DNA of 64,000 bases from Meandrina meandrites (GCA_963693305.1 OY855903.1:38216251-38280250); one strand, 5' to 3'; positions 49,314 to 59,249 are shown, counted from the first letter of the stretch. The notes: a model not told the origin generated them from the sequence alone. A program made the numbers and translations.

Positions 49314-49976
49314 ATGGCATCCAACGTATTACCATCTGCACCAGAGTATCGAGAAACAGAAATGCAAAATACATTGTATCCAAACCTCCCTACAACACCA
49401 AATGCCGAGAATTTCAGGCTAACTGAGATTAGTGAATGTTTGAGAGAAATAAACACTGAAATCGAACATTACAGACTTGTTCTAAAAAAATATGAAAAGG
49501 TCAGGAAAGTGATTCACTATTCAGTGGTCAGTCTTGGCGCTATGACGACAGTTTTGTCTTCTGGTGCTGTTGCAACAGCACTTTCTGGTATAGGGGCCTT
49601 GGTTGGTGTGTCATTAGGAAGTATTGCTATTTTTTCAGGTGGCGCCTCAGCTGGCCTGTCAGTTATAAACAAAAAGCTTGAACTTAAAGTTAATAAACAC
49701 TCAAGAATCCATGCTCTGGCTGTTGCAAAGCATGACTCTATAAACAGCTATGTCACAAAAGCTCTGAATGATAATCATGTTTCTGACACGGAGTTCGAAC
49801 TGATCACACGTGAAATGCATAAATATCGCCAACTTAAAGAAAATTTACGCTTACACTTCGCTCAAAAACAAAAAACTTCACGTCAGCCTGACGTGCCTGA
49901 TCTTAAAAAGATCAAAAATGAAATAAGACAAGAGATTTTAAAAAAACTCACAGCGTCCACAACAAATTTGAATTAA
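49314..49976 (+). CDS. Polinton membrane protein, 220 aa
   Basis: ATG 49,314 in a good context (ACCATGG) 28 nt after the previous stop. Pro/Tyr-containing leader with PSAPEY and LYPNLPT; coiled-coil-like helix (LREINTEIEHYRLVLKKYEK). Two adjacent hydrophobic spans follow (VVSLGAMTTVLSSGAVATAL and IGALVGVSLGSIAIFSGG), then a long basic helical tail. PSAPEY and YPNLP resemble late-domain (PSAP / YPxL) motifs used to recruit ESCRT in budding viruses; this is a suggestion only. Family unrecognised. Confidence 0.65.
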   Translation: MASNVLPSAPEYRETEMQNTLYPNLPTTPNAENFRLTEISECLREINTEIEHYRLVLKKYEKVRKVIHYSVVSLGAMTTVLSSGAVATALSGIGALVGVSLGSIAIFSGGASAGLSVINKKLELKVNKHSRIHALAVAKHDSINSYVTKALNDNHVSDTEFELITREMHKYRQLKENLRLHFAQKQKTSRQPDVPDLKKIKNEIRQEILKKLTASTTNLN

Positions 49977-50363
49977 CTTTTGAGGGGAAAAAAACGAGAT
50001 TTTATCTAAGTGTTACAAAATAACAGATGAATGCGTGGCAACAGGCTTTTATTAAACCGAAACTAGGTCTCAGAGAAATGATGATTATGTTATTCTCGGA
50101 AAACAGGAAGTTGCTGATGTAATGTCTCGGGGCTTTCCCTTTGCTATGAGTCATCAAAAGCTATTGTTTTAAAGATATATGATTATGATATTCTCGGAAA
50201 ACAGGAAGTTGATGATGTAATATAGCGGGACTTTCCCTTGTAAGATGCATCTTACAGATTTTAACCAAAACACTTGCGACTTGTCAGCTTTATATTTAGA
50301 CGTTAGTAAAATTATGTAAACACAGAAAGTTCTTGAAGTTAATTACACGGAAAGACACGCGAA
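49977..50363. repeat. Non-coding stretch with a duplicated ~60-bp unit
   Basis: GATTATGTTATTCTCGGAAA (50,080) and GATTATGATATTCTCGGAAA (50,181) each continue with ACAGGAAGTTG.TGATGTAAT and CGGG.CTTTCCCTT. Both could encode ILGKQEV.DVM, but stops interrupt. Possibly a degraded gene with an internal duplication. Confidence 0.5.
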
Positions 50364-50489
50364 ATGATTTTACTGTTTCTTACTCTTATATATGTTATAA
50401 AAGAACTTTCTACACCTGTTTGGCAGAATGAGGTTAGACAGATAACATATCAAGTCGTACAAGCTATGAAAGAGGCGGAAAAAAATTAA
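50364..50489 (+). CDS. Small ORF with N-terminal hydrophobic helix, 41 aa
   Basis: MILLFLTLIYVIKELSTPVW then a polar helix ending VVQAMKEAEKN. Below usual cut-offs; ATG preceded by CGCGAA. It would be a tiny membrane-anchored protein. Support is only length, composition and placement between two element genes. Confidence 0.35.
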   Translation: MILLFLTLIYVIKELSTPVWQNEVRQITYQVVQAMKEAEKN

Positions 50490-50565
50490 ACAGTCTCGCT
50501 TCAGTCATTTGTTATATAAACTTCGCTCAATATAAATATTGGTTTCCGGTCTTTCTGAAAAAATG

Positions 50566-51189
50566 TCACGCAACGACTCCGCTCCAACCCAAGTAGACAT
50601 TTTTCTTGAAAACTTCGTCGTAATCATTTTCATCATAGATAGGGTAGCCGAGATAGTGTCTGAATCCGTTTCTGCGGCACAGATTACAGAAATAATTTCG
50701 CCCGCAACCACCCTCGCATTTATAGCAAAATAAGACCTTTACAATTTGATGATTGTGATCGCAAACTGGTGCTTCCTTGATTGCATCATTCACTTCGTCC
50801 CAGCCAAGAGCTTTTCGCTCCCTAAGTTTTATTTTAATATACTCTTTATAAATTATTTCACGAATTTCTGGAGGAAGTTTTTGTATGTACTCGGTAAGTT
50901 GGCATTTATTTGATACACTAACCGTATTTTCGGCCGATATGACAGGGCTGCGTTTATTTGTAAATTGCGAACTAATGTCCCTGTTTACATTATTAGGCAA
51001 AAGAATATTCATTAAATCTTGCGGTCTCATTTTTTTCATATCTGCAATAACGTCTTCTGATAAAAGTAATGGATAATTTTGTTTATTGTTTCGGGAAATT
51101 ACTCCATAATTGCCTCCCCTTATTTTGTTTTTGCTAATTTTTGGTTTTTTCGCGCTTTGATCGATAGTTCCTTTTCTACCTCTTCCCAT
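50566..51189 (-). CDS. Polinton zinc-binding protein, 207 aa
   Basis: Its ATG (51,187-51,189) is the last codon-length of the right TIR, so it shares the polB promoter sequence. Basic N-terminus (MGRGRKG...KKPKISKNKIRGG); central helix pair (LSEDVIADMKKMRPQDLMNI; LPPEIREIIYKEYIKIKLRE, F-box-like in shape only). A C-terminal Cys/His cluster follows: CDHNHQ, CYKCEGGCGRNYFCNLCRR, then GYPIYDENDYDEVF. At least one zinc site is likely. Proteins of this kind recur in cnidarian Polintons by recollection; function unknown. Confidence 0.7.
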   Translation of the reverse strand: MGRGRKGTIDQSAKKPKISKNKIRGGNYGVISRNNKQNYPLLLSEDVIADMKKMRPQDLMNILLPNNVNRDISSQFTNKRSPVISAENTVSVSNKCQLTEYIQKLPPEIREIIYKEYIKIKLRERKALGWDEVNDAIKEAPVCDHNHQIVKVLFCYKCEGGCGRNYFCNLCRRNGFRHYLGYPIYDENDYDEVFKKNVYLGWSGVVA

Positions 51190-51321
51190 CTCGCCGTATA
51201 TACAAGTGCAGATAATTGTTCAAATGGAAAATAATTCTGGCACACTTTTGCACTTTTGTATATAAACAGAAAAAAAAATGTGGCACATCCCCGCTGCGCA
51301 CACTTGTATTTATACAAACAT

Positions 51322-51465
51322 ATGCCTCCTGCAAAACAGCTTTCTACCGAAGAAATTCGGGAAATTGTGGGCGCGCGAGGAAAGGAGTCACCCGCATCGA
51401 TTCAAAAGCGCTTCGAGATTGGCACTACAATGCTATACAGAATTTGGAAAGAAGCGCTATATTGA
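51322..51465 (+). CDS. TIR-encoded 47-aa helix-turn-helix protein (right copy)
   Basis: Identical in protein to the left copy (35,648-35,791), starting ATG 51,322, transcribed outward toward the right palindrome and divergent from the zinc-protein gene. Conservation of the frame in both TIRs is partly automatic if the TIRs are homogenised, so identity alone is not proof of selection. Confidence 0.6.
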   Translation: MPPAKQLSTEEIREIVGARGKESPASIQKRFEIGTTMLYRIWKEALY

Positions 51466-51525
51466 CAGTGCTTACATTTCTCCAATTTGAAATAATTTTT
51501 TTTGTGCGTTCACTCAAATAGCGCG

Positions 51526-51689
51526 ACACACATATATAATGAGGGTTCTAGCAGAAATTTTATAACACAATCCTAGCAAAGCTTTATTATCAAAAACGAG
51601 GCGAGCATGGGAGCCGAGTTTTTGATAATAAAGCTTTGCTAGGATTGTGTTATAAAATTTGTGCTAGAACCCTCATTATATATGTGTGT
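51526..51689. repeat. Terminal palindrome, right end of Polinton 1
   Basis: 164 bp; arms ACACACATATATAATGAGGG... and ...CCCTCATTATATATGTGTGT. Centre at 51,597-51,618 is the exact complement of the left centre. Arm differences from the left palindrome (for example ATATATA versus TAGAAGA, CCTAGC versus CCAAAC) occur on both strands of the arm, preserving pairing. Confidence 0.93.
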
Positions 51690-53905
51690 TCAAATAAAAA
51701 GGTGAGCTAAAGTTTAAGTATTCGAAGACTCCTTTAATGACTAAAAGCTGTTGTTGTCGCCGAATCAAGAGGACTGTATATTTCTTTGATTTTTGACCTC
51801 GTTTATTTTCTTCGATCACTCCTGAAAATCCGTACATACTAACGCTCTAAGACCTCTAACGATCTAAAACCAATCTGCTATGACAATTCAGTGTTTCTTC
51901 GTTTTACACTTCTAGTTGCGAAATAAAGTACTTTTCCCACAATCACGAGTTCAGTAAATTCCCGATCCCACAGTACTGTAATATACCATATTTTAGTTTA
52001 CAATTTCCCAATTACGCGTTTCTTTCCCTTATTTAGTTCACTGTACGACTGCAAATTAGTGTTGAACTTTGTTTACAATGTTGTGAAATATCATGTCACG
52101 AAATCTTTCTATTCGCGTTACCATTCACGTATTTCGTTACATTGTCTGACAATGTAAGACATTAATTATTAATCATAAAGAAGTCGTTCTCGACAGTTGT
52201 AACAGCTATGTATTAAACATTAATTTGTTAATGTGAGCTAAATTCGTGGAAGCGCTAGCAACTACATACACCTCATTCGATGGTTTTACCTATAATACGA
52301 GCGGACATTTTGTGAGTTGCATTATTAGTCAAAGTTTGGGTCGTTCAGTCCGGCAATTTTGTTGCTCCGCTTTCCGTCCGTATTTTTGCCCTGTTCGACA
52401 GTGTACGTGCACATTTTGCGCGTTTTCGTGACCTAATATGATAAAATGGCGCAATAGTCGAACATAAAGAACTGTAAAACTTAAATTGACTCGGAACTGA
52501 TCTCCTTCGGTGTTGAAATGTTCAGCTGACTGCATGTTATCTCAAATATTTCTATCGAAGAGCATTTGTTATATAGCATTGGACATTTTCTTCCCGAAAG
52601 AGAAAATACACCTGCAGAAAAATAATCAACTAAAATATAAATTTAAAAAGTCTTCAACCAACCTTGTCCGGCGATAGGCTCGTGATGTGATCTCAGTGTT
52701 GATGCAGAATAGTCACACTGCAAATTAAAGAGCGATAATACTACAGCCTCTATTTCACAATAGTCTGAGACCAAAGTATCTTTCTCTAAGTTACTGGCGC
52801 TAAGCTTCTCATGTCTATTCCTCATCATTATCGTGGCTAATTACAGTATAACATTTGTTATTTCCGTCGCGCATGTTTCTTGTTTTTGGTACAAAAAGAT
52901 CGCTTGTCGATATTCCAAGGCCGCGCCAAAAGCGAATTTCTTGACGAATTTCAAAGGAAATGTCCACTTGAAGCTTTAAATTTTAGAGAAAAAAAAATAA
53001 CTGGAATCCGTCTCATTGCCAAACGTTGAGACAATTTAAATAAAATATAGACTTGAGTGTTAAATAGACTGAGTGTTAAACGAGAGTTAAAGGAGACTTC
53101 CGTTTAACTAGATCCAACTCAAAAGTACTTTAAAAAAGAAATATTTTATTCACAAAAAAATGATTTTATACAAATTACTTGAAAAGAACCATATTATAGT
53201 ATTATAACCAAAAAACAACGGGTTAACGAGACCCTGAGTGTTAAGCGACAGTTGAAGGAGACTTCAACACTCTTCGCGTTTTAACACACTGTATACCTTT
53301 TAGAGCAAGGTAAAGCCATAATTTTCGCCAAAACGGTAGCTTCAAATGTAATTCTTTACTATAATGCGAGCTTAAACGTGAAAGTGACTTCATAAAAACT
53401 GAATTGAACTGAATCCTTCCTCGGTATTGAAATGTTTACCTGACTTGGCATTTCAATATGACGCTTTCAAACAGCTATTATCTTAGAATTGTACAAAAAA
53501 GACAAAAGGTTTGACTTAGCGGGAAAACATTCTCTCCAATAGAGAGGATACAGGTTACAGTAAAAAATAACAGACAAACAAATTTAGAAAGACTTTTACC
53601 CACCTTGCCAGTGGCAAACTCAGTTGTTGGTCGAAAGGCTCAGCAGCAAAGGAGAACAGCCACACTGCAAGCAGGAATGCAGGTGTAGTAGTTAATAGAA
53701 GAATTGAATGTAAGCAATACTCTGTCAAAATACACTGATGTTAAATAATTATTGTTTGAATATTATCTCATCTCCATTTTCAACTGTGTGGGATCAAGAA
53801 ACAAACATTACGTTTCTTATATAACTCAGTATAAATTAGCTTAAATTGACAGCGCAGACATAAAACATTAAAACTAAAAGAAAATTTAAAATAATTCGAC
53901 TTTGG
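51690..53905. repeat. Duplicated block, copy B, right part
   Basis: Continues copy B from TCAAATAAAA (matches 524 onward). About 51,765-52,215 is unmatched extra sequence. 52,220-52,838 matches 593-1,175 plus 2,804-2,843. 52,839-53,045 matches 3,714-3,920. 53,098-53,905 matches 17,212-18,055. No gene is seen. Confidence 0.85.
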
Positions 53906-54312
53906 CCCTGTTATGAGCCGCCGGAATTTTTCCCACCAAAGTGCATCTTGCTTTGTGAGGCCACCGGAATTGTCCCGCCATGTCAATCCGAGGAAGAGGA
54001 ATGCAAGATAAAAGTAAAATTCTTCGGATATGACGGGCTTATCAAACTCCAGGTTGGGAGTACTTATTATAAAGGGATTATTAATGAAGTACAGACTCGC
54101 TTTACGTTTCTTAAAAAATAACATTCTAATCTTTGTGACAAGACTCTTGCCTCTTGCCAGCGTAAAAGCTTTTCTTTGGATTGTCCTCGATTTTGAAATT
54201 GTGGGCACGGGGCCTTACAGTACAGAAAGTGAAAATCAGCGAATTATAAGACCCCAAGAAACCTCGCAGACTACAGAAAGAATACACCAGGTTAGTTAGA
54301 AACGACTAATAT
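53906..54312. other. No gene recognised
   Basis: One 89-codon plus-strand ORF (54,030-54,299) and one 142-codon minus-strand ORF lack any motif. Confidence 0.35.
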
Positions 54313-54500
54313 AATAGGCCATTTCCGAGTTATTTTTTGCCTCTGTTTTAAAACGAGTCTACGTGCGAAACCATTCATATGAAAATGAGTTTCACCTTCA
54401 CGACCATTTTCATGCAAATCAAAGTCATTTTCATTTCAATGGTTTCGCACGTAGACTCGTTTTGAAACTGAGGCAAAGGGCAACTCGGAAATGGCCTATT
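54313..54500. mobile_element. MITE with long inverted repeats (AATAGGCCATTTCCGAGTT)
   Basis: The terminal AATAGGCCATTTCCGAGTT is complemented at 54,482-54,500. Inside, AAAACGAGTCTACGTGCGAA and its complement give a second paired block. ~188 bp, non-coding. Confidence 0.85.
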
Positions 54501-54654
54501 TATGACCGAAAGAGAGAAATTATATTTGATGAGTTTTCTTAGGAATGAAGAGCAGAAATATCTATCTAAAACGCAAAACAGTTAACATTATTTTTATATT
54601 TTTTGACCCCGAAGATTGACCTGAGTCAAGAGGTAGAACATGTAGGTTCATAAA

Positions 54655-54775
54655 CCGTAAAATTCCGGTTGTAAGCCCCCCCCCCCCCGGTTATAGGCCC
54701 ATCTAACTGGAAACAAAAAAATACATCCGGTTATAAGCCCCCCCGGATATAAGCCCCCCTCTCCTGGGTGGCAGT
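54655..54775. repeat. CCGGTTATAAGCCCCC-type short array
   Basis: Four imperfect units (CCGGTTGTAAGCCC.., CCGGTTATAGGCCC, CCGGTTATAAGCCCCC, CCGGATATAAGCCCCC), one carrying a run of 13-14 C. Confidence 0.7.
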
Positions 54776-55109
54776 ACTGAACAGGGCTAGATGTTGTTTT
54801 ATTTTGACTAACTGAACATTTTAAGGCCCTCACTAAAAACGATAATCTATCAGCTATCGCTGATCATATTATTACCACCGGGCCATAACATCCAATGGGA
54901 TCATTTTGACATTCTAGCGTCCGGCAAAACTGACCTCCATTGTAAAATTAAAGAGACCTTATTCATCCAAGAGTTACAATCCTCATTAAATGCCAACGTT
55001 GGCAGTGAGAGGTTGTTACTCTATTAACCTAAGCGATAATATTAAGTTACTGCTGTAGATCAATTCTCACAGTCTAGGTTCCAGGCCCTTTTCATAACAA
55101 TATATAGGT
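54776..55109. other. No gene seen
   Basis: Unremarkable AT-rich sequence. Confidence 0.4.
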
Positions 55110-55394
55110 AAACGGTAAAGTCTGCGTCGAGCCTACTAGTGGCTCATACCGCCGGAGCTTATCCCGGTTTCCGTAGCATGAAGCGACTAGGAGTATTTCT
55201 ACTCCACCCTGGATTGGATGCTAGTCCATCGCAGGGACTATCGCCGGTACCCATTTATACACCTGGGTGGAGAGAGGCACTATGAGAGCAAAGTATCTTG
55301 CCCAAGAACACAACGCGGTGCCCAGGCCAGGGCTCGAACCCGGACAGTCCGATCCGGAGTACAGCGCACTAACCACTAGGCCACCGCGCCTCCC
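55110..55394 (-). mobile_element. tRNA-derived SINE, near full length
   Basis: Minus strand: GGCGCGGTGGCCTAGTGG (box A), GGGTTCGAGCCCTGG (box B), then a ~200-bp body with CTTGGGCAAGATACTTTGC and a 3' part. Same family as the split copy at 20,605/28,368. Confidence 0.85.
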
Positions 55395-55686
55395 ATAACA
55401 CAACATACAACAACATTTATTATATAAACTGCAGTGCTTTAGCGAGTGGTAGCAAGTCGAGATCAAAGGGGCCCTATGAGCCCACGACTGTTTTTGGGAG
55501 CGATTACGTCATCGTTTAAAATGTGTTTGTGCGAGTGTTGGTGGCGATGGACGGAAGGGAATAGGAGTGGGAAAAGAAATCATGTCCATGTGTGACGCAT
55601 TTCTTTTACTGTAGGAGGCTGAGAGTGTCTTTTGGGGAGAACATAATGTAATCCTTGATGTATAATGTACTAGTTTTTTTTTGGAT
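55395..55686. repeat. Dispersed repeat pieces, no gene
   Basis: TTATTATATAAACTGCAGTG and GCTTTAGCGAGTGGTAGCAA match 21,336-21,385. CCACGACTGTTTTTGGGAGC resembles 31,803-31,870 inverted. Confidence 0.6.
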
Positions 55687-56100
55687 TCAGTTAAGATGCA
55701 GTTGACCACTACGTGCTACTACTTTAGTATTTGCGTTGCGATAATCTGGTGGTCCTGGGTTTTCTTCAACGTCACCACTCAGAGAGATCACTCTATGGAA
55801 AACATGGTACATTACCCATTGACAGAATTTCAATTTATTTAACATTCTGTCATAACAGCAAGTGCAAAAAAAAGGTGAATTCTTATGCTTTAAAATTGTC
55901 ATATGCACGACAATGAAATGCAACATTTCACTCACACAGAACTTGTTCGAAGAAAATGAAGACTTTGATATTGCACCCAGTTCATTAAAAGCACAACAGT
56001 CATAATCAGACACCAAAAGTTTCACCTTATATGTATTCGAATTATACTTTACGTATGTTCTATAGTTGTAAATATGAATAGTTGGAAATATGAATGGCAT
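55687..56100 (-). CDS. ORF with 2A ribosome-skipping peptide (probable LINE 5' end)
   Basis: 137 codons. RVISLSGDVEENPGP near the C-terminal third matches the 2A consensus D-V/I-E-x-N-P-G-P exactly (coding bases 55,750-55,773). In marine invertebrates 2A sequences lie at the N-terminus of CR1/L2-like LINE ORFs (known). The preceding hydrophobic/Cys-rich residues and the short tail after GP do not identify an RT, so this looks like a truncated LINE start or a small 2A-bearing gene. The upstream start codon is uncertain. Confidence 0.5.
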   Translation of the reverse strand: MPFIFPTIHIYNYRTYVKYNSNTYKVKLLVSDYDCCAFNELGAISKSSFSSNKFCVSEMLHFIVVHMTILKHKNSPFFCTCCYDRMLNKLKFCQWVMYHVFHRVISLSGDVEENPGPPDYRNANTKVVARSGQLHLN

Positions 56101-56443
56101 ATTTCAATTGCAGTTAAGTCTAAAAGTTATTGCAGATGAATTGAGCTAGTTCAAAGCTATTTGTGTAAATGTGGAGCACTCAAAAGGTAGCTCCCTTGCA
56201 AAATGTTGAGTACTCGAAGGTAACTCTCTTGCTTAAAACAGTCAGCGAGGGCTGTATGGGTCTCTGTTCCTTGCACAATGGTGCATTAATCGTACAGCTG
56301 TCCAAGGTAACTCCCTTTTAAATATTCAGCAGGGGCTGTTTGGCTCAATGTGTTGAACAGTTAAAAATTCAAGTTGAATGTAAAATATTTCCGTTTAAAA
56401 ACTGAGGAACTAAACACTACAAAAGTTCTTCTACGCCCTCCAA
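56101..56443. other. No gene; short near-repeats
   Basis: GGTA-ACTCCCTTG units recur about every 60-70 bp (56,188, 56,220, 56,305). Confidence 0.45.
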
Positions 56444-57770
56444 CATGACAGAAGAAAATGTTTCCTTTCATCAAACGATTTTCAAAGCGCAAACAAGATG
56501 AAAAAAAAAAGACTTGAGTCAGCACAAAAAAAGCTGATCGCAACGCAACTGTTCTTTGGTAACATACTCTTTTAGCTTGTTACGCATTATGGACAAAAAG
56601 CTTGCCACTTCCGTTCTGTAGACGTTGGTATTTATGTAAACAAATCATACGTCACATCTGACAACGTTGGAGTTCGGGGTCCACATTAACTCTAGTAAAA
56701 ACTTCTACACAGATTCATTAGTAGCAAGCACAACAATATCAACCTATTTGGTGGATAAAATAAAGACACAGCAACTGGTTGTCCTTTGTGGCTCGTTGCC
56801 CAACAAATGAGTGGCCTGTAATCTCCAGCAAACTCAACATTACAGCTGTCAAATATTGTATCCTACAAACGAAAACAACGGTCAAACAAAATGAAGCACA
56901 ATTAGAGATAAATTTTATTAAACAACTTTTGCACGGTTTATCAATCAAATAATACTAGAAGAAACCTCGGGAACTCAACTCCATTAATGTACATAGCTAA
57001 AAGCGATTGCGCTGTAGAAACGTCTAAATTCGCACACAAGACTGTTACAGGCCCGAACACGAAATTGTCACGCCAAAAGACCCGAACTAAGGGGAGTCGC
57101 AACCATGACAGAAGAAAATGTTTCCTTTCATCAAACGATTTTCAAAGCGCAAACAAGATGAAAAAAAAAAAAAAGACTTGAGTCAGCTCAAAAAAAGCTG
57201 ATCGCAACGCAACTGTTCTTTGGTAACATACTCTTTTAGCTTGTTACGCATTATGGACAAAAACCTTGCCACTTCCGTTCTGTAGACGTTGGTATTTATG
57301 TAAACAAATCATACGTCACATCTGACAACGTTGGAGTTCGGGGTCCACATTATAGAAAATAACACTAGTAAAAAGTTCTACACAGATTCGTTAGTAGCAA
57401 GCACAACAATATCAACCTATTTGGTGGATAAAATAAAGACACAGCAACTGGTTGTCCTTTGTGGCTCGTTGCCCAACAAATGAGTGGCCTGTAATCTCCA
57501 GCAAACTCAACGTTACAGCTGTCAAAATATTGTATCCTACAAACGAAAACAACGGTCAAACAAAATGAAGCACAATTAGAGATAAATTTTATTAAACAAC
57601 TTTTGCACGGTTTATCAATCAAATAATACTAGAAGAAACCTCGGGAACTCAACTTCATTAATGTACATAGCTAAAAGCGATTGTGCTGTAGAAACGTCTA
57701 AATTCGCACACAAGACTGTTACAGGCCCGAACACGAAATTGTCACGCCAAAAGACCCGAACCAAGGGGAG
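56444..57770. repeat. Tandem duplication, two ~662-bp copies
   Basis: 56,444-57,105 and 57,106-57,770 start with CATGACAGAAGAAAATG and run in parallel with few differences (extra A residues, an added TATAGAAAATAA). Each contains a short minus-strand ORF (MIDKPCKSCLIKFISNCASF..) without a recognisable domain, possibly an exon of a host gene. Confidence 0.85.
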
Positions 57771-58900
57771 TCGCGTTACGTCTGTCAACCATCTGTCAAC
57801 CCGTTTTCTATTCACGATTAAAATAGATATTTTGCAATAATTTGTACAACCACAAGCCTGCGAGACCCCGTTTCGGAACCATTGCGTCAGTCAGTACAGT
57901 CGGCCAGGTTCTGATATCATGACAACATGGTCTGTTATCGCTGCCATTTTGAGGGTTATCATCCAAGCAACAACAGTTTAATTCAGCCACCACAAGTTGT
58001 AAAAGGAGTGCAAATCGAGTAAGTCGATTCGTTGTTTTATATGGCCAGCGATTACACAAACTTCGCTTTCAATTTCGCTTTCTCCGTCACATGCAAACTT
58101 AAATAGAAATACAATATGTTCACAATCCCTGTCTTCTGCGACCGCTATTTTGATTGCTTATACTGTGAGTTTTGTTGTTCATTCTTTACTTGCGGAAGGG
58201 TCCTCTCGCTTTTGGGATAGGTAGTCTTCTACTAGGAATAAATCTCGCTCCAGATTTTATCTTGTCGTTGAAACTAGAGTGTTCTTCTGGTCGCTTCTAT
58301 TTAACAAGTGACGAATTAAATCGTCGAAGTGTTCAATTTCCGGAATGTGTTTTGATAGTAGTCGAATAAAATTTATTTTGAAATCGGCTAGGTTGACCTT
58401 TGTCGCGTGCCATGAGCATAATAGGTTTCATCTTGCATTCTTTGATTGGTGTGAAGATTAAGCGTCGAATAAAATTTATTTTACTTGCGGAAGGGTCCTC
58501 TCGCTGTTGGGATAGGTGGTCTTCTACTAGGAATAAATCTCGCTCCAGATTTTATCTTGTCCTTGAAACTAGAGTGTTCTTCTGGTCGCTTCTATTTAAC
58601 AAGTGACGAATTAAATCGTCGAAGTGTTCAATTTCCGGAATGTGTTTTGATAGTGCCATGAGCATATTGGTTTCATCTTGCATTCTTTGATTGCTGTGAA
58701 GATTAAGCGTCCAATAAAATTTATTTTGAAATCGGCTAGGTTGACCTTTGTCGCGTGCCATGAGCATAATACGTTTCATCTTGCATTCTTTGATTGCTGT
58801 GAAGATTAAGCGTCGAATAAAATTTATTTTGAAATCGGCTAGGTTGACCTTTGTCGCGTGACACTCATAATCTTCTGTCAGCTAGCGATTACACAAACTT
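57771..58900. repeat. Dispersed repeat with internal tandem units
   Basis: ACTTGCGGAAGGGTCCTCTC starts at 58,189 and 58,481 (~300-bp unit). GAATAAAATTTATTTTGAAA then TCGGCTAGGTTGACCTTTG recurs at about 58,366, 58,714 and 58,815. It matches 30,475-31,830 on the other strand. Confidence 0.8.
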
Positions 58901-59249
58901 CGCTTTCAATTTCGCTGTAAAATAAAAATAAAATATGTTCACAATCGATTTTCAAATTACAGTGGAGAGGCACGAGGTCGACACGAGGTGATAAAGTGAA
59001 AAGCGATACACGGTACGAAGCTGTCTCGTTTGACTCTCTTTTCGGTAGAATCTCAAGGATTGTAAAGGTTGAAATATTTAGTGTGATTTCTAGAACGCGA
59101 AATCGATTGTACACCCACACTGAAACATGTTGATGACTACTTCGGAGCGGGTAGGTGCATGAACTTTAATACGAGAGAACTTTACGAGCGAACTCTTCCG
59201 AGTGAAAGCTTTATCAGAAGCCTAGATTTTATAGTGAGCTATCTATATA

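Larger units (their letters stand above)
35388..51689. mobile_element. Polinton/Maverick element 1 (16.3 kb, near complete)
   Basis: It has inverted terminal repeats of 540 bp (35,388-35,927) and 504 bp (51,186-51,689), with TCAAA on both outer flanks (35,383-35,387 and 51,690-51,694). The unoccupied site TCAAATAAAA is visible at 524 in copy A. It encodes PolB, retroviral-type integrase, packaging ATPase and capsid-like proteins, the hallmark Polinton set. Polintons usually duplicate 6 bp; here 5 bp are certain. The integrase and putative penton are frameshifted and the 535-aa gene has an amber stop, but TIRs and most genes are intact, so decay is recent. Confidence 0.95.
51186..51689. repeat. 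Right terminal inverted repeat of Polinton 1
   Basis: Complement of 35,388-35,927 with one ~36-bp deletion near 51,507-51,515. Confidence 0.9.

Noticed and set aside
55323..55394. Possible tRNA gene (boxes A and B present)
   Set aside because: Box A and B belong to the SINE head; the acceptor stem does not close and the sequence continues into the SINE body.
55221..55466. 81-codon minus ORF (RRGGLVVSALYSGSDCPGSSP..)
   Set aside because: Translation of the SINE tRNA-like region, a common false protein.
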